DNA of 64,000 nt from Pseudoscleropodium purum (taxonomy: Eukaryota > Streptophyta > Bryopsida > Hypnales > Brachytheciaceae). The stretch is from contig OZ017796.1 in the NCBI GenBank assembly GCA_963969395.1, forward strand, positions 3,970,501 to 4,034,500, in the 5' to 3' direction. Positions 12,059 through 23,759 of this stretch are shown piece after piece (within the stretch, counting starts at the first letter, position 1; each line of letters begins with the position of its first letter). The position numbers and the translations under genes were made by a program. The notes under the pieces were generated by a model. It was given only the letters and a program-made list of their open reading frames with translations. It searched no databases and was not told the DNA's origin.

Positions 12059-13170
12059 TTTCCAGCTGCTGCAGGCATCTTGAAATCGTCGTCGTCGTCA
12101 TGATCGTCACCACTGTTTAACTCGATTAGATCCTCTCCTTCTTCCTCGTCCTTCTTCTGATTCTTGGACTTCAATGCTTTCGGATCACTTTGAGGAGCTG
12201 CAACAACATCACCCTTCCCGCGCTTACGGTTCGATGACCTCATTGGCGCATCAACAACTTTGTCAACCTCTCGCTTCACCTTTTTGGACAGTTTTGGCGA
12301 CTCTTCGTTTCCTTCCTCTTCGCTCCCTTCCTCTTCCTCGAGATCAAGCTTTCGTGCCGAGCCAGTACTCAACTTCTTGCTTTTGACTAGATCCGGTGGT
12401 GCTGAGGCGGGAGCCGTCTTGTCACCTGCATTGACAGCCACCTTTTTCTTCTTCGTCGCAACTTTCTTTTCTGAAACATCCTGGACCACATCTGCCTCCT
12501 CATAGTCTTCTTCACAACGAAAAATGTGCACCTTAAACCGCAGCGGCTCAACCAGCTCAAAGATACAGCAATCGCCGTCAACCAGCTCATGCGCAAGTGA
12601 CCACCCGCGCCAACCCCCGCTCAATCCAGCTTTGTGAGCCAGATAGAGGCACTCCGCCTCCGTGTCCTTATCATCCTCCAGGATCATATACTCATCCTGA
12701 TTCGGCATGTGCTGCTTGCAGAAATTGGCAGGCAGCCCCAGCCAGAAACAACTGGCAGTATGCGAACGCAACATCGGCTTCACGAAGGCCGGGTTCTTGA
12801 TCCCCTTGTAAACCTCCTCGGCCGCATCGATAGCCGCCATGCGCGCCGTGTCGGACAAGTAGCGATGCGCCAACGGCTGTCGATCTCGGGCACCAATCCG
12901 CATTCGCATTCCCGGCAACATGTCCAGCTGATCTCGGTAACTCACCGCAGGCTTCCCGGCCATTCGGGACGATCGTCGGGCCTCCCCTGGCGGTTCATTA
13001 CTCTTCCGACCATTCGACGACTTCCTCACGAGCTCCTTGTTCTTGACGGGTTTCAAGCTTTTTGCTAAGTCGACCAACCCGAGTGCCTGCATTCTCCTCT
13101 TGTTCTCCTCCACCCGTTGCTTCCGGGCTTCCTCATACGACACCAACGGACTGCTCGCTACCTTCGCCAT
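12028..13170 (-). CDS. B3 domain-containing DNA-binding protein
   Basis: A probable nuclear transcription factor of the plant B3 superfamily, in the group with a SYEEARKQRxEENKxRMxxLGL amino terminus (as in Arabidopsis At3g19184/At5g42700-like proteins). The predicted protein has 380 residues in one exon. Residues 11-32 carry the conserved SYEEARKQRVEENKRR stretch, and residues 64-72 the basic ARRSSRMAG motif. The B3 domain spans about 127-219 (PAFVKPMLRSH, FWLGLP, GLSGGWRGWSLAHELVDGD, RFKVHIFR). Residues 221-380 are highly charged, with Lys-rich and Asp/Glu-rich runs that may supply nuclear targeting. I start at the ATG at 13170 because the frame extends upstream only through a GTG. The 3' end carries a duplicated, out-of-frame tail (11900-12058). 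DNA target unknown; family call is confident. Confidence 0.9.
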   Translation of the reverse strand: MAKVASSPLVSYEEARKQRVEENKRRMQALGLVDLAKSLKPVKNKELVRKSSNGRKSNEPPGEARRSSRMAGKPAVSYRDQLDMLPGMRMRIGARDRQPLAHRYLSDTARMAAIDAAEEVYKGIKNPAFVKPMLRSHTASCFWLGLPANFCKQHMPNQDEYMILEDDKDTEAECLYLAHKAGLSGGWRGWSLAHELVDGDCCIFELVEPLRFKVHIFRCEEDYEEADVVQDVSEKKVATKKKKVAVNAGDKTAPASAPPDLVKSKKLSTGSARKLDLEEEEGSEEEGNEESPKLSKKVKREVDKVVDAPMRSSNRKRGKGDVVAAPQSDPKALKSKNQKKDEEEGEDLIELNSGDDHDDDDDFKMPAAAGNRRRTRKGRM

Positions 13171-13276
13171 TACTCCGCACACTCTCTAGATTCTCCCCGT
13201 CACTTTGCCTTCCCACGCAACACCCTAGTTCTACTGCACGCCTTCCCCTCCTTCACTCTACTGTGACCTAAAGATT

Positions 13277-13510
13277 GCAAACGTGCACCAAATTTGTTAA
13301 GAAAAAGCTTGCTCCACTCACGGAAACAAGCTTCAGAAAACTCGTAAGCGTACAGGAAACAATGGAAACGGGAATGCAGCAACCTAATTCTCGCAAACTT
13401 GCACCAAATTTGTTGAGAAAAAGCTTGCTGCACTCGGCGGCAACAGATTCGTAGGCTCGCAAGGGTGTAGGAGACTAAACAAACGGGGATGCAGCAACAT
13501 TGACGTCCGC
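13277..13510. repeat. 116-bp tandem duplication upstream of the B3 gene
   Basis: Two copies of a unit start at 13277 and 13393 ('gcaaacgtgcaccaaatttg' and 'gcaaacttgcaccaaatttg'), with further matching text ending in 'gggaatgcagcaac' and 'ggggatgcagcaac'. The repeat lies 100-340 bases upstream of the B3 start codon and so in its probable promoter or 5' leader. Minus-strand open frames across it are short and lack motifs, so I do not call a gene. Confidence 0.7.
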
Positions 13511-13659
13511 CGTCATTCCCGCCCCCAAGGAAGCTGGCTGTGTGCTGAGTGCTGACGAGACTGGGATGAGAAGATGTCGATGAAATCTCGTTCCTACGGA
13601 AAATTTCGAATTTTGGATGAACGAGGAGGGCGGGATCCAATGCAAAGCGTATCGTTTCA

Positions 13660-16549
13660 TAGTAAAGTCATCAGACTCTTTGACAAGAACCGCGAAGTCT
13701 GTAGCCTAAAGTAGACAAGCCTATTACCACCCTAATTAGCAATCTGAATATTTTAGGGTCAACTCCTAGAGGAGCACATATTTTTCTGAGGTGTGTGCTT
13801 GTTTCACAAATCAAACCCAAGTAGAATTATAATTTTTTGATTAAAATTGTAATTTCTGTGAATTTTTGAATTGGTCTGCCTTGAAATTACAAAATCAGTC
13901 ATAGAGTGAAGTTATGAATGTCCTATAAACGACTCATAATTGTTCTCTCATGTATCCCATGGTACTTAAGTATTCACCATTAAAGGATCAATTGACATGT
14001 TACCCCTTACTGGCATTATTACAATGATTTTTCTCAGAAAATGAATGGATTTGGATGTTTTGGGGCCAAAATTGGGGCCAAAAGTAGGATAATGGAGTTA
14101 GGGCAATAAATGCAAATGGTTTGATCTATGTTAATAACCAATTACAAATGTAAAGCAACCTATGACCATCCCTTTCTGAAATTCACCTTTTTTTTTATTA
14201 ACCCTCACACAAGATTTAGTTTCCATGAAAGAAATCTAAAATCTCCTTGGACCAAGTTGTATGGATCTTATTGTTTATCCATAGTTTGTGTACTCATAAC
14301 ATATAGAAGTGAATAGTGAATAGTACTTTGACTTTGCAACCTAAATGTAGTATTTGGCAAGCCATATTCCCTATTGAAGTGAGTCCAATAGATTGAAACA
14401 CTCCAAAAAAATAGAGAATCTATTTCTTGTTAATGATTTTCTTAAAACCAAGCTTGAGAGACTGTACTTGTTGTTAAAGGTTTTGTGTCATAATTAGCCT
14501 AATTGTCATACTTATTGATTAGGATTTTTTGTATAGGAAAAAAAACAAATGTTTTAATTTTAGATCATTTACTAAATCATTTTTTCCAACGTTAGTTAAC
14601 TATTCATTAAAGAATGCCAATTCTTACTATTGGATATAGAAGTAGCTTCTTATTAGTATCTACAAATATGTACTAAAACCATTGTTCAAAAAGTAGAAAT
14701 CCAAAAGACAAGAATCCATTATTATTTCATTAAAATTGAATTATAATTTGGTTGATTTTAGGTGAAAAAGTAGGGACTTGAGAATGGTTAGAAGGTCGGA
14801 AATAGCTTAATCTACCTTAGAATCAATAATATATGTGTCATAAGTTCATCATAAGCTTGCATTCATATAAACTATACCAATATGCAAGTTGAAGATCAAA
14901 TTAGACACCTGGATTAAACAATGTCATGCCTCTTGCATCCACTTATAATTTTGCACTTCCATCCAAAATCCTAAAAATTAAAGGGAAATTCAACAATGAT
15001 TGCCAATCCACCTAATACCACCCAACAAACTTGTGCTAAATTCTAAGGTGGGAACACCTAAAGTCATTCATTCTATAATATATACATACTAATTTAGGAA
15101 ATGTTTATATTGTGAACATGTAACTTGATGCTACTTTATGCACTAAGGCACTTTGGAATGTCCCTACCTTCCTTCATTGCAAGTAATAGGTCATAGGAGG
15201 TCTCATGCCCTTCCGCATTTATAGATGACAACCCAAAAATTAGAGTTTTAACAATATATTGGTCATCCAAGGTCGCAACAATACCAAAGAAAAAACATGG
15301 GATTTTAATATAGAAAGAAGATGAAATGTTCTTATATATTATAAACAGCTTAATTCTATAATTATTTGACAATAGATCACCTATATTCCCTCCAAATCCT
15401 TATTTTGTAGGAATGAAAAAATTATAAATTTTTCTTCAAATCTTGGATTGTCCAAATGATCCATTTTTGTTTTAGGATTTTCATCCTTGCAAACACCATT
15501 TTGTCCAACAAACATGTTCAATTTCATTCATCCAATCTTTGAGAAGAATTCCAACAATGTTTTTATTCTCTATGATAGTTGGATGTAATGAAGAATGTAG
15601 ATCTATAGTTTTTGAAGCAATATACATTATAATTAGGCAAGAATTTAGACATAAGATCTTCGTATTTCCAAGTTTTTTTCCTTTCAAACTGAAGAAGTGG
15701 ATGTTGACTCTCTTACAAGTTAATACATGTTGTCAAACCCCCTTTTTGCACAAATCCTATAGTAAAAAACATAAATTTATATTTCAATTCAAAGAGTGAC
15801 TTTTCTAATTCAAAATCAAATCTTTCAAAAATGAAATTATCAAATAAGTTATACAAAAACCTTAATAGATAATTAATAGAAAAAATTGTTTTAAGATCAT
15901 ATATTAATAATTTGAAATTCTTTTGAAAGACAATGTCATTCATTTCACAATGAATTTTTATCAATTTTTATTTATTTTTAATTTCAAAGTTTATTCAAAA
16001 TTATTGGTTCATATCATAGCTGCAATGAATTCAATTATTGGGATGTGACCTAAGAATAATATTTTACAACTTTTATTTGATAGTCATCCCCATAGTGATC
16101 ATTGAAATTTTCCTCTAAATTGCTCTCTATAGTGCTTTTTTACATTTTGAGAAATCAAAATTCCTCAAATCTTTTAGGATTTAAGAAACTAAAACTAAAA
16201 TTTTAAAATTTTAAACCAAAGGAAAATAATAAATTCTTGAATGTAAACAAAATACTAGTAGTTAACCTCTACAAGCTTGAACTAATGATAAAAATATCAC
16301 TTTAAAAATCATAATAAATAATTAATACACCTCCATAATATTTATGTCATTGATTTATATAAGACATCTCGCCTTTATTTCATATTTCATGGTTTTTCTT
16401 GAAGTTCTTTCATGAATTTTAATCCCTCAAGTTTATAGGATTTTATAGAGTTCTTTTAGTGAATGAATGTGAACTTTTACCAAAGATGAAAATTTGTATT
16501 TCAATTTAATAAGATTTATGATTTTATATGTATATGTATTCCAATTGGG
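13660..16549. other. AT-rich intergenic DNA
   Basis: No gene, RNA or clear repeat border was recognised in this 2.9-kb stretch. Short frames are present, as expected of AT-rich DNA, and none has a recognisable motif. Confidence 0.5.
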
Positions 16550-17306
16550 TGCTTGAGTAAGAGGTTATGGGGCCCCAAAAGTCTAAGGGCAATTGGGACA
16601 ACATAGTTGTCAAACAAGCTATAAAAAAAGATTTCATTAATTTTGTGTAGTTGAAAATGATTTTTTTTTTCAATTTTCACTCAATGCTCTAAAAGTGATC
16701 AATTCTATAACTTCAGAACCATTAGTTCAAATTCAAGGGTTGCTATTACGTAAGCCTAAGAATGTGAGTATATGAGCCTAAAAGACTATACACCTATATT
16801 ATAAGTGTCTATATTATAGGTGTTTGTATTATAAACATTTTCAATGGTTGTACTAAATCTACTTATATATATATGCTCAAAGCTCACATGCTTGCATTTT
16901 CATGCTCACACATTGGCATTGTTGATATCTTCTTGATGTAAGATGATTTGGGGTATGTTAGATACCTCCATTATCTTCAAAAATTGGCATGCAACTAACT
17001 AACATAATTACTTATACAATGGTATGAATACCCAAAGTTGGATAGTGCCTCCTTTACAAAATTGAGTCAAATTATATTGACCTAGGGTCTAAAATTTTTA
17101 TTTTTTCTAACTTCAAACCTTTATAATCTTGCAATCTATATGGTCAAGTAGGATGAATTTTTTTCACATATTTTTATAGTAGTCTAGTACAAATTTGTAT
17201 TGTTGAAAGTTTGGAAATGTTTTATTTATCAATTAAGCTCAATGTGCTAGAAAGTATCAATTTTGGATACTTTAGTGAAAAATAGTAAAGGAACTTTAGG
17301 GTTTAA
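16550..17306. mobile_element. Dispersed repeat family E, copy 2, TTAA at right end
   Basis: The stretch is related to 590-1697 and ends GGAACTTTAGGGTTTAA, a form of the common TTAA-family terminus (TTAA at 17303-17306). The left terminus is not clear. It contains the nested family G element at 16751-16910. Confidence 0.55.
16751..16910. mobile_element. Small MITE-like element, family G copy 2
   Basis: It begins TAAGCCTAAGAATGTGAG and ends CATGCTCACA, with the same termini as 731-915 and a similar internal 'tataggtgt' block. It interrupts the family E repeat just after a point that is uninterrupted in copy 1 (near 1150), so the two insertions are independent. Confidence 0.5.
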
Positions 17307-17430
17307 TTGAATGAAGTGCATTTTGCAAAACATCCATCATCCACCAAATAAATAGGTGAGTATTTAACACCTAAAGGACCAAGCATTCAAATTTTGCAAA
17401 TCTAGACTACCCTAGTCCTTAAGGGATTAG

Positions 17431-17562
17431 GGTAAGTATATCGAAACCAATAAACTAAAAAATTAACACTATATGCTAGAATCCTACATTTAGGAAAATT
17501 CTATACAATATATAGTGTTAATTTTGGGAGCATTTCATTTGTTGGTTTTAGATTTACTTACC
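17431..17562. mobile_element. Hairpin MITE of 132 bp
   Basis: The ends are GGTAAGTATATC and GATTTACTTACC, and the inverted arms extend inward with interruptions to AATTAACACTATAT / ATATAGTGTTAATT. The structure would fold into a long imperfect hairpin. I cannot see a convincing target duplication, so the superfamily is not assigned. Confidence 0.6.
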
Positions 17563-20312
17563 TTCATCAATCAAAATATCTATGGATGTTGAGACAATTA
17601 GGGTTCACTTTATATAGCCTAATATTACTTCTAATTAGTTGAAATCTAGTTGGAGGATGAATCTTGAGTGTACAAGTGTTGAGAGTGAGATCGTTTTGGA
17701 TAAAGCTAACACTTGAGTTGCCAACAATGATTTCTTTTTATGTTTTCTCAAGGCATTGTTCAAACTCTTGCACAAATTGAATTGACTGGTGTAATGATGA
17801 GGGCAAGAGAGTGGCATATTAGATTCCTTTCATAATTTTTTTGTTTTTTGTTTTTTTGTGGCTAGAAAAGTTGATTCAATTCCCACGCCTTCTGCTAATA
17901 ATGCTAATTCCCATTAATTTGGAAATAAGTGAATTTGCATGGTGTACTATTGGTAATAGATAGGCCAATATATAGTATTTCAGATTAAATCAATATAATT
18001 TAGACCATTTTATTTTCATAATATCTCAAATACGGAGTCAATATTTTTATAATACCTTGTGATTTTCATCCTATCTTCCATTTTCTTTTCATTACGAGGC
18101 TCATTCTAGATACCAGTAGATTTCATTCATCTAAAATTATTCAAATTAGTGCAAAGGCCAAGGGACTCATGCTATTCAAAATCTTATACAAATTGAAATA
18201 ACATAAGCAATCATCAATATTATGGATTTTTTGGGGGCATGTAGGATACCTAGAGAAACTCTATATAGAAGTTAGAAATAGAATGAAGATTTCACATCTT
18301 AATGAATGAAGAGTATTCCTAAGATGATTTTATTGAAACTAAGTTTGGAACATTTTGTGTTTTAAAATCTATAGCACAAGAATGAACAAAGAAATTATAA
18401 AAGTGTAAACAAAAAGTCTTGGTATGTGAGGTATTGCATAAATCTATATAAATTTGAGGGAAAATGCAATCATACTTCAGAAGTTAACGAATTCCAATAT
18501 TTGAAACCTTCTAAATTTAGTTTTGATCTTCTTTTCTAAAAGTTCTAAAGAAATTCTTCAATTGCCTTTTTAATACTACAAAATTAGTCAAATATATTGA
18601 TGTGTTTGAAGTGTGTCTATATGAAAGTATTAGACCCACCTTCACTAAAAAGAAGGATATTTCTTTTACTTGATGCTTAATTTGATACTAAGAACAAATT
18701 TATAGTACCAAAATTCATATCTAACTGACATATAAATGGCAATAATTCCTACATGCTCAAAGAATATCCAACAATACCTAAATGTTTTATAAAAGTCAAC
18801 ATTGTCAATTCATTTGAAATTTTGATTAAAAATTATAATATATTTGACTGAAAAATTAAAAATTATATATACATTCAATTAAACTTTATAAAATCAATTT
18901 AAATGCAAAAACTTTACATATTCATCAAAATATCTAATTTTTTTAAGTGGTCAAATTCATTTAACCACTTTAAATCATATCCTATAGTCTAATAGTTGTC
19001 TTGGTAGAAACAAAAAACAATCAATAGTAAAAACATCAGAATTATCTTGAAAACAACCATTATTTAATAATGACTTTCAAATTAAATGTTGTTGTACTTT
19101 GTTGCATGTAAAACTTTAATAGAAGCTATAATATTTTAATTTAGAATACCAATGATAAACAACTCAATTTATTACACATATAAAGATAAATTTTGTACTA
19201 CAAAATGTTTTGAATGGCAATCGTAAAATGATCTTTTGATTGTTTATCAATTAAAAAATATTATATGCAATAGAAACATCTTTTATGTCCAAATTGATTT
19301 TCATTAAGAAGATACTTGAACACACAAAATATACTACACAATATATTAATTTTGCACTTCTATTGCAGTTAAAATAAAGATGAGGCTTTACAATATGAAG
19401 CTTTCGATGCTTGTAGAGCCTCCTAATTGATGAGGCAATAATTGGGATAATAATACACATTGAAGTAATAAAGTTTGACCAAACATCAATAGGATTTTGA
19501 TCATTGAGTAGTAAAGATTGATGAAGGGGGTAAAATTAAACATCTAATGGGCTTGTGAATTTTCATTCCTAGCTTGTTGCATGAAACTTTAATATTACTT
19601 CACCTTCACCTTCAAACATGTAAAAGCCTAAAAGATGACTTTAATTGAATTCAATAATTTAACAAATAAATGACCAAGGGATCATTTCATAATTGCTAAA
19701 AGGATACTACACCTAAAAAACAAATTGAAGCTACATTTTATAAATACTACTCTAGGTAGAAAGAAACTATACCTAAAAGTGTCCCCAAACTACATTTCAT
19801 AACTGAAAGAAAACTATATGTAGTTGCTAAAGGTATATGAATTTAGTACAAGGAAACAAACACCAAAAAGCTAAATAACAACTACATGAAAATGTTGAAG
19901 ATCTATGCACTTGGCATAAGGAAACCACACCTTACGATGTTCAAATAAGCATCTAAGCATTAAACTATCTTAAATTTTGTCTTGTTGGCAATTGAAAGAA
20001 GATTCTAGATTTTTAGCATAAAATAATACTATGTAATGATCTATGAATTTTCAAAATAGTGACTATAAGCTCACATTCACAATGTGTGCACTTGAATGAG
20101 TTAGTTTTGCAACGAGGTCACAATTAAATGTAGTTCCCTTCAAATATATTGAGTATTGATGATGGTACAACTTTCCTAGAAATCAATTTTAAACTACTTG
20201 CTATGTCACTGTCTTTTTCAGCTCTAAGTAAAGAGGCAAAGAAATGTTTGGAATCAAGGTGACGAAACCATAGGTGAAAATTTAGCCATTAATGAGGCCA
20301 CACCTTTGACCC
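17563..20312. other. AT-rich intergenic DNA
   Basis: No gene, RNA or element border was recognised across 2.7 kb. Two near-copies of 'aaactacatttcataa' lie near 19730 and 19790. Confidence 0.5.
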
Positions 20313-23300
20313 TCAAGGGCTCCTTTTCCAGTCACCAAGATTTTGCACATCATCCGAGTCTTTCCACTGGAACTCCATCTGCAATGAATGGCATGATAGT
20401 CACAAGTTAACAGCTTATGTGACATGCAAATAATCTCGAATGTCTACCACAAATAGAAATGCATAATTTTCATATCTCTATCCAGAGGTAAAATCTTATG
20501 TGTTCTTCTCATTGATTTAAAATTTCAAAACCCAATCATCGGGAACATTCTTTTGAGTTGAGCAAATCACAATGAACAAGAGACGTTGCTCCGTACTGTC
20601 TGCGATTATTACGTAATAAAATCATGCAAGAACAACAGAAACTCCAGTCAAAGAAAGAAAAGAACTTACTTGACCAACAATTACAATGTCTCCTTCTTTC
20701 AATCCTTGTTCTCGCAGTGATCTATTGACGCCACTAGCAAGCAAAACGTGCTGGAACCGACGTACTGACTCGAAGTACCTGCAATACAAGAGGTCAGCAG
20801 AGGACAATAACATTAAGTATGCTCATGTGATAGTCAGTGAAATGTCTACTGTCACTTTTAGTGTCTATAATCCGGCTTTGAAATTGCATAAGCAATTCAT
20901 ACAGAGAGATAAAAATTAGAATTCCGCAGGTTCGGCTCTTGTACCAAAGATCTCCCCCTAGCTCCATAAATCTCTCAAAAATCACACTCCCTACAAATTC
21001 AAAGTTCCTATAGTCTCCACAGTTCAAGACTACCCGTAATAGACCCAGAACAAGCCAAAAGCTGTCCTCCAGGAGCAAACGGAAAAAATACAAGAAGCTT
21101 TCAAATGTAAACAACAAGTATTACCTTGGAAAAATGAACTCTCACGATTCTAAAAGCGGTAATAGAAGTCAAATTCATAGCAATTGATAGAAAAGGACTT
21201 ACTCCCAATTTGTCATTTGTGTGAACCGATCTAAACCTGCTCCTTTGACTTCCCATGTCCGAGTGTGCTTATCGTTTATGATCTGGTGTTCCTCAATTGG
21301 TGCATCGCGCAATTTTTTGACAACTTCTCCTACTTGTAATGCATCCTCGGGGATCTCCTCTTCTGAAATATAGATAAATTTCAGTTTAATATAGAATCCT
21401 CAAAATACATATTTGCGGAAGGCACATATAAAAGAAAAGAAGAGGATTGCTGACGAATCTACAGAAACAAGTGACTAAAAACCAATCACAGTCACCGCGT
21501 GCCGACAATACCCAACCCCCTGACATAGTATGTACACTAAATTCCGATGCTAAATTTTGCCTTGTCCAACAAACATGAGCAAGGTAACAAAGATTTGAGA
21601 AAGAAATTCACCAATTTGCAATAGGAGTAGCATAGAGGACCCTCCTCGATGAAGTAGGATCAACAGAAAAGACTGGCGTTAAATTTGAAATCAAGTAGAT
21701 CAAACCTTCAAGAGTTGCCTTTCTCCGGCTCTGTAGAAGTTCAAAGGCAGCCCAAACCACTGGCATAGTTCCGTGTTGTGTAGCAGCACTTGTGCAGAAG
21801 GTCTTTACCCCTTTTTTTTTCCAAGGCCTTTTAAAACGATGGCCATTGATCGGCTGACTCCTGTGTATCCATTTTGTTGAAAGCAACGACAAAGAGTTTC
21901 TCAGACAACTCAGGATTGAATAATTGTAGCTCCAACCGTGCTGCTTCATACTCCTCAACAGCTTGTGCACATGTTCCGTCCACAACTTGGACCTGCAATC
22001 ATTGCATTCAAAAATCATGAATATATTACTAAAAATACCACCATGTGTTCAGAGACATCTAGATTCCTATCCTCTTCACCACCTGTTTCTGAAGACAAAG
22101 CTCCACAAGTTCAATTTGCAAAGCAACTTACAAGCACACTGCAGGGTTCCGTATGGCGCAAGAATTCATGCCCCAAGCCGATACCCTGATGAGCACCTTC
22201 CATAAGCCCAGGCAAATCAGCAACGATCATGGACGCATCATAGCCAATGGGCACAACCCCCAAGTTTGGCAGCAACGTTGTGAAAGTGTAGTTGGCAACT
22301 TCAGGGCGTGCTGCACTAATTGCACTCAGAAGTGTGCTCTTTCCAGCGTTCGGCACACCCACAATACCCACATCGGCCACTAACTTCAGCTCCAACTCTA
22401 TCCACCTGCATGAAAGCATGATTCAGATGAGGCAAAATTGTGATCCTTAAGTTCAAAAATAAGTGTCCTAATTGGACCTCATGTCTTTCAAGGCTGCTTC
22501 AAGACATGTGGAGGCTTTCTTAAGTCCAATTTAGTTTAGGTTGCAATAACTACACGCCACGTTCATTGATTCAGGTGATGCAAAGTTCAGGCCATTCTGA
22601 ATTTATGAGTTTCACAATATGATCATGGAAAGTTGGGATCAAACGTTTTCACCAACATTGCTAACACATATTTCTAGACAGAGGGAGTACATTACTAGAA
22701 GCGGCTAAACATTGCACGTGCTGGTCAAATAAACACAAAAAAATGAACAGAAGGCTCCTATGTACTTTCCACAATATGATCAATCGAATTCGGCGTTCTA
22801 AAACCATGAAATCTTAGTCCTGTAGGGGTTAAGAAACCTACAAAAATTATTCAAAATTCACGAAAGCTACTTTACGAATGAAAGTGTATATTGCTCGGTT
22901 AAGAAAATGGGCCTCTGTATAATTTTCGTAATATGATCAATCGAATTGGTCACTTCAAACCATGAAATCTCGGTGCTTGAGGGTTAAGAAACCTACATAA
23001 ACACATTCAAAATTCTTCAAAGCAACATTACAAATGAAAGTGTGTTATCAGATGGCACTCGAATTTCCGCTCCCAGTTCACCGAATTGGTCACTTAAAAA
23101 CATGAAATCTCGATGCTTTAGGGCCATCATTACAATTCTAATCCTAGGACTTTTGAACTTAATTTTTCTCGTGCACTTCTAATCTTCCCATTAATAACAT
23201 AGCAAAGAGCCCACAGAACCAATATAAGAATACAAGAGTGCGTCATAAAATTCAACGTGATAAACCCTACGCATTTTAGCTCATAATACGATGCTGCTCT

Positions 23301-23758
23301 CAAATCTCAGACTGAACAAAGAGCACACTTACAAGCGTTACAGGATTAAAGCGTTAAAGAATGTCACGAAATTCAGGAGATTCAAAAGCCACCTGCGTTC
23401 GTACCTCCCCTCCTTTCTTCCAATCTTTCAATCTCCCATCACTCTTCAGAAAAGCCGAGTACTCTTCTCTCGGTTCCAGCGCAACCACAGAACCTGCCCC
23501 TCCATAACCAAAATCTTCACTACCGGTACTCTCCTCCTCGTTCTTCACGACTTTCTTTCCAACTCTAAGCGGCGGGTTTCCTTTGATACTCCTGGTGCCC
23601 TCTCTTTTCACTCCAACTTGAGTGGATGAAGAGGAAGAGAAAGAAGCGGTAGCAACACAACGCCATTGAGATGAATTGGAAACATTAAGAGGGCGAGAAG
23701 GGGCAGGGAAGGATAGGGGAGAGGTCAATTTGTGATAGCAGGCGTGCAGACCCTCCAT
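20313..23758 (-). pseudogene. Chloroplast-type Obg GTPase gene, broken
   Basis: Obg GTPases act in ribosome assembly; plant ObgC is plastidic. Exons fitted by homology and GT-AG sites are 23758 to about 23405 or 23393, 22405-22132, 21992-21706, 21362-21203, 20778-20670 and 20378-20313. The first encodes a Ser-rich, transit-peptide-like leader starting MEGLHACYHK. The second holds G1 (GVPNAGKST) and G3 (DLPGL), the third G4 (NKMD), and the last three the C-terminal part ([22 protein letters not shown]). The glycine-rich Obg fold expected between the leader and G1 is absent, and splicing exon 1 to exon 2 would break the frame. Exon 3 has an in-frame TAA (21831-21833) and nine A instead of the eight needed (21812-21820). 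The switch motif reads NYTFTT where NYPFTT is usual. With those corrected, all later phases agree. I infer a recent pseudogene; expression not excluded. Confidence 0.8.
22783..23115. repeat. Degenerate tandem repeat in the first Obg intron
   Basis: Three units of roughly 150-160 bp each contain 'caatcgaatt', 'ccatgaaatct' and (in two) 'gggttaagaaacctac'. They occupy the place where exons for the Obg fold would be expected. The word 'taggggttaag' also resembles the termini of the TTAA-flanked repeats. Confidence 0.55.
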
Positions 23759-23759
23759 T

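Noticed and set aside
13171..13182. Longer start for the B3 protein (four extra residues)
   Set aside because: The extension begins at GTG; the ATG at 13170 gives the start usual for this family (MAK...SYEEARKQR).
13200..13640. 146-codon minus-strand frame upstream of the B3 gene
   Set aside because: It spans a tandem duplication, reads as low-complexity Cys/Arg/Leu text, and lies where the promoter or leader should be.
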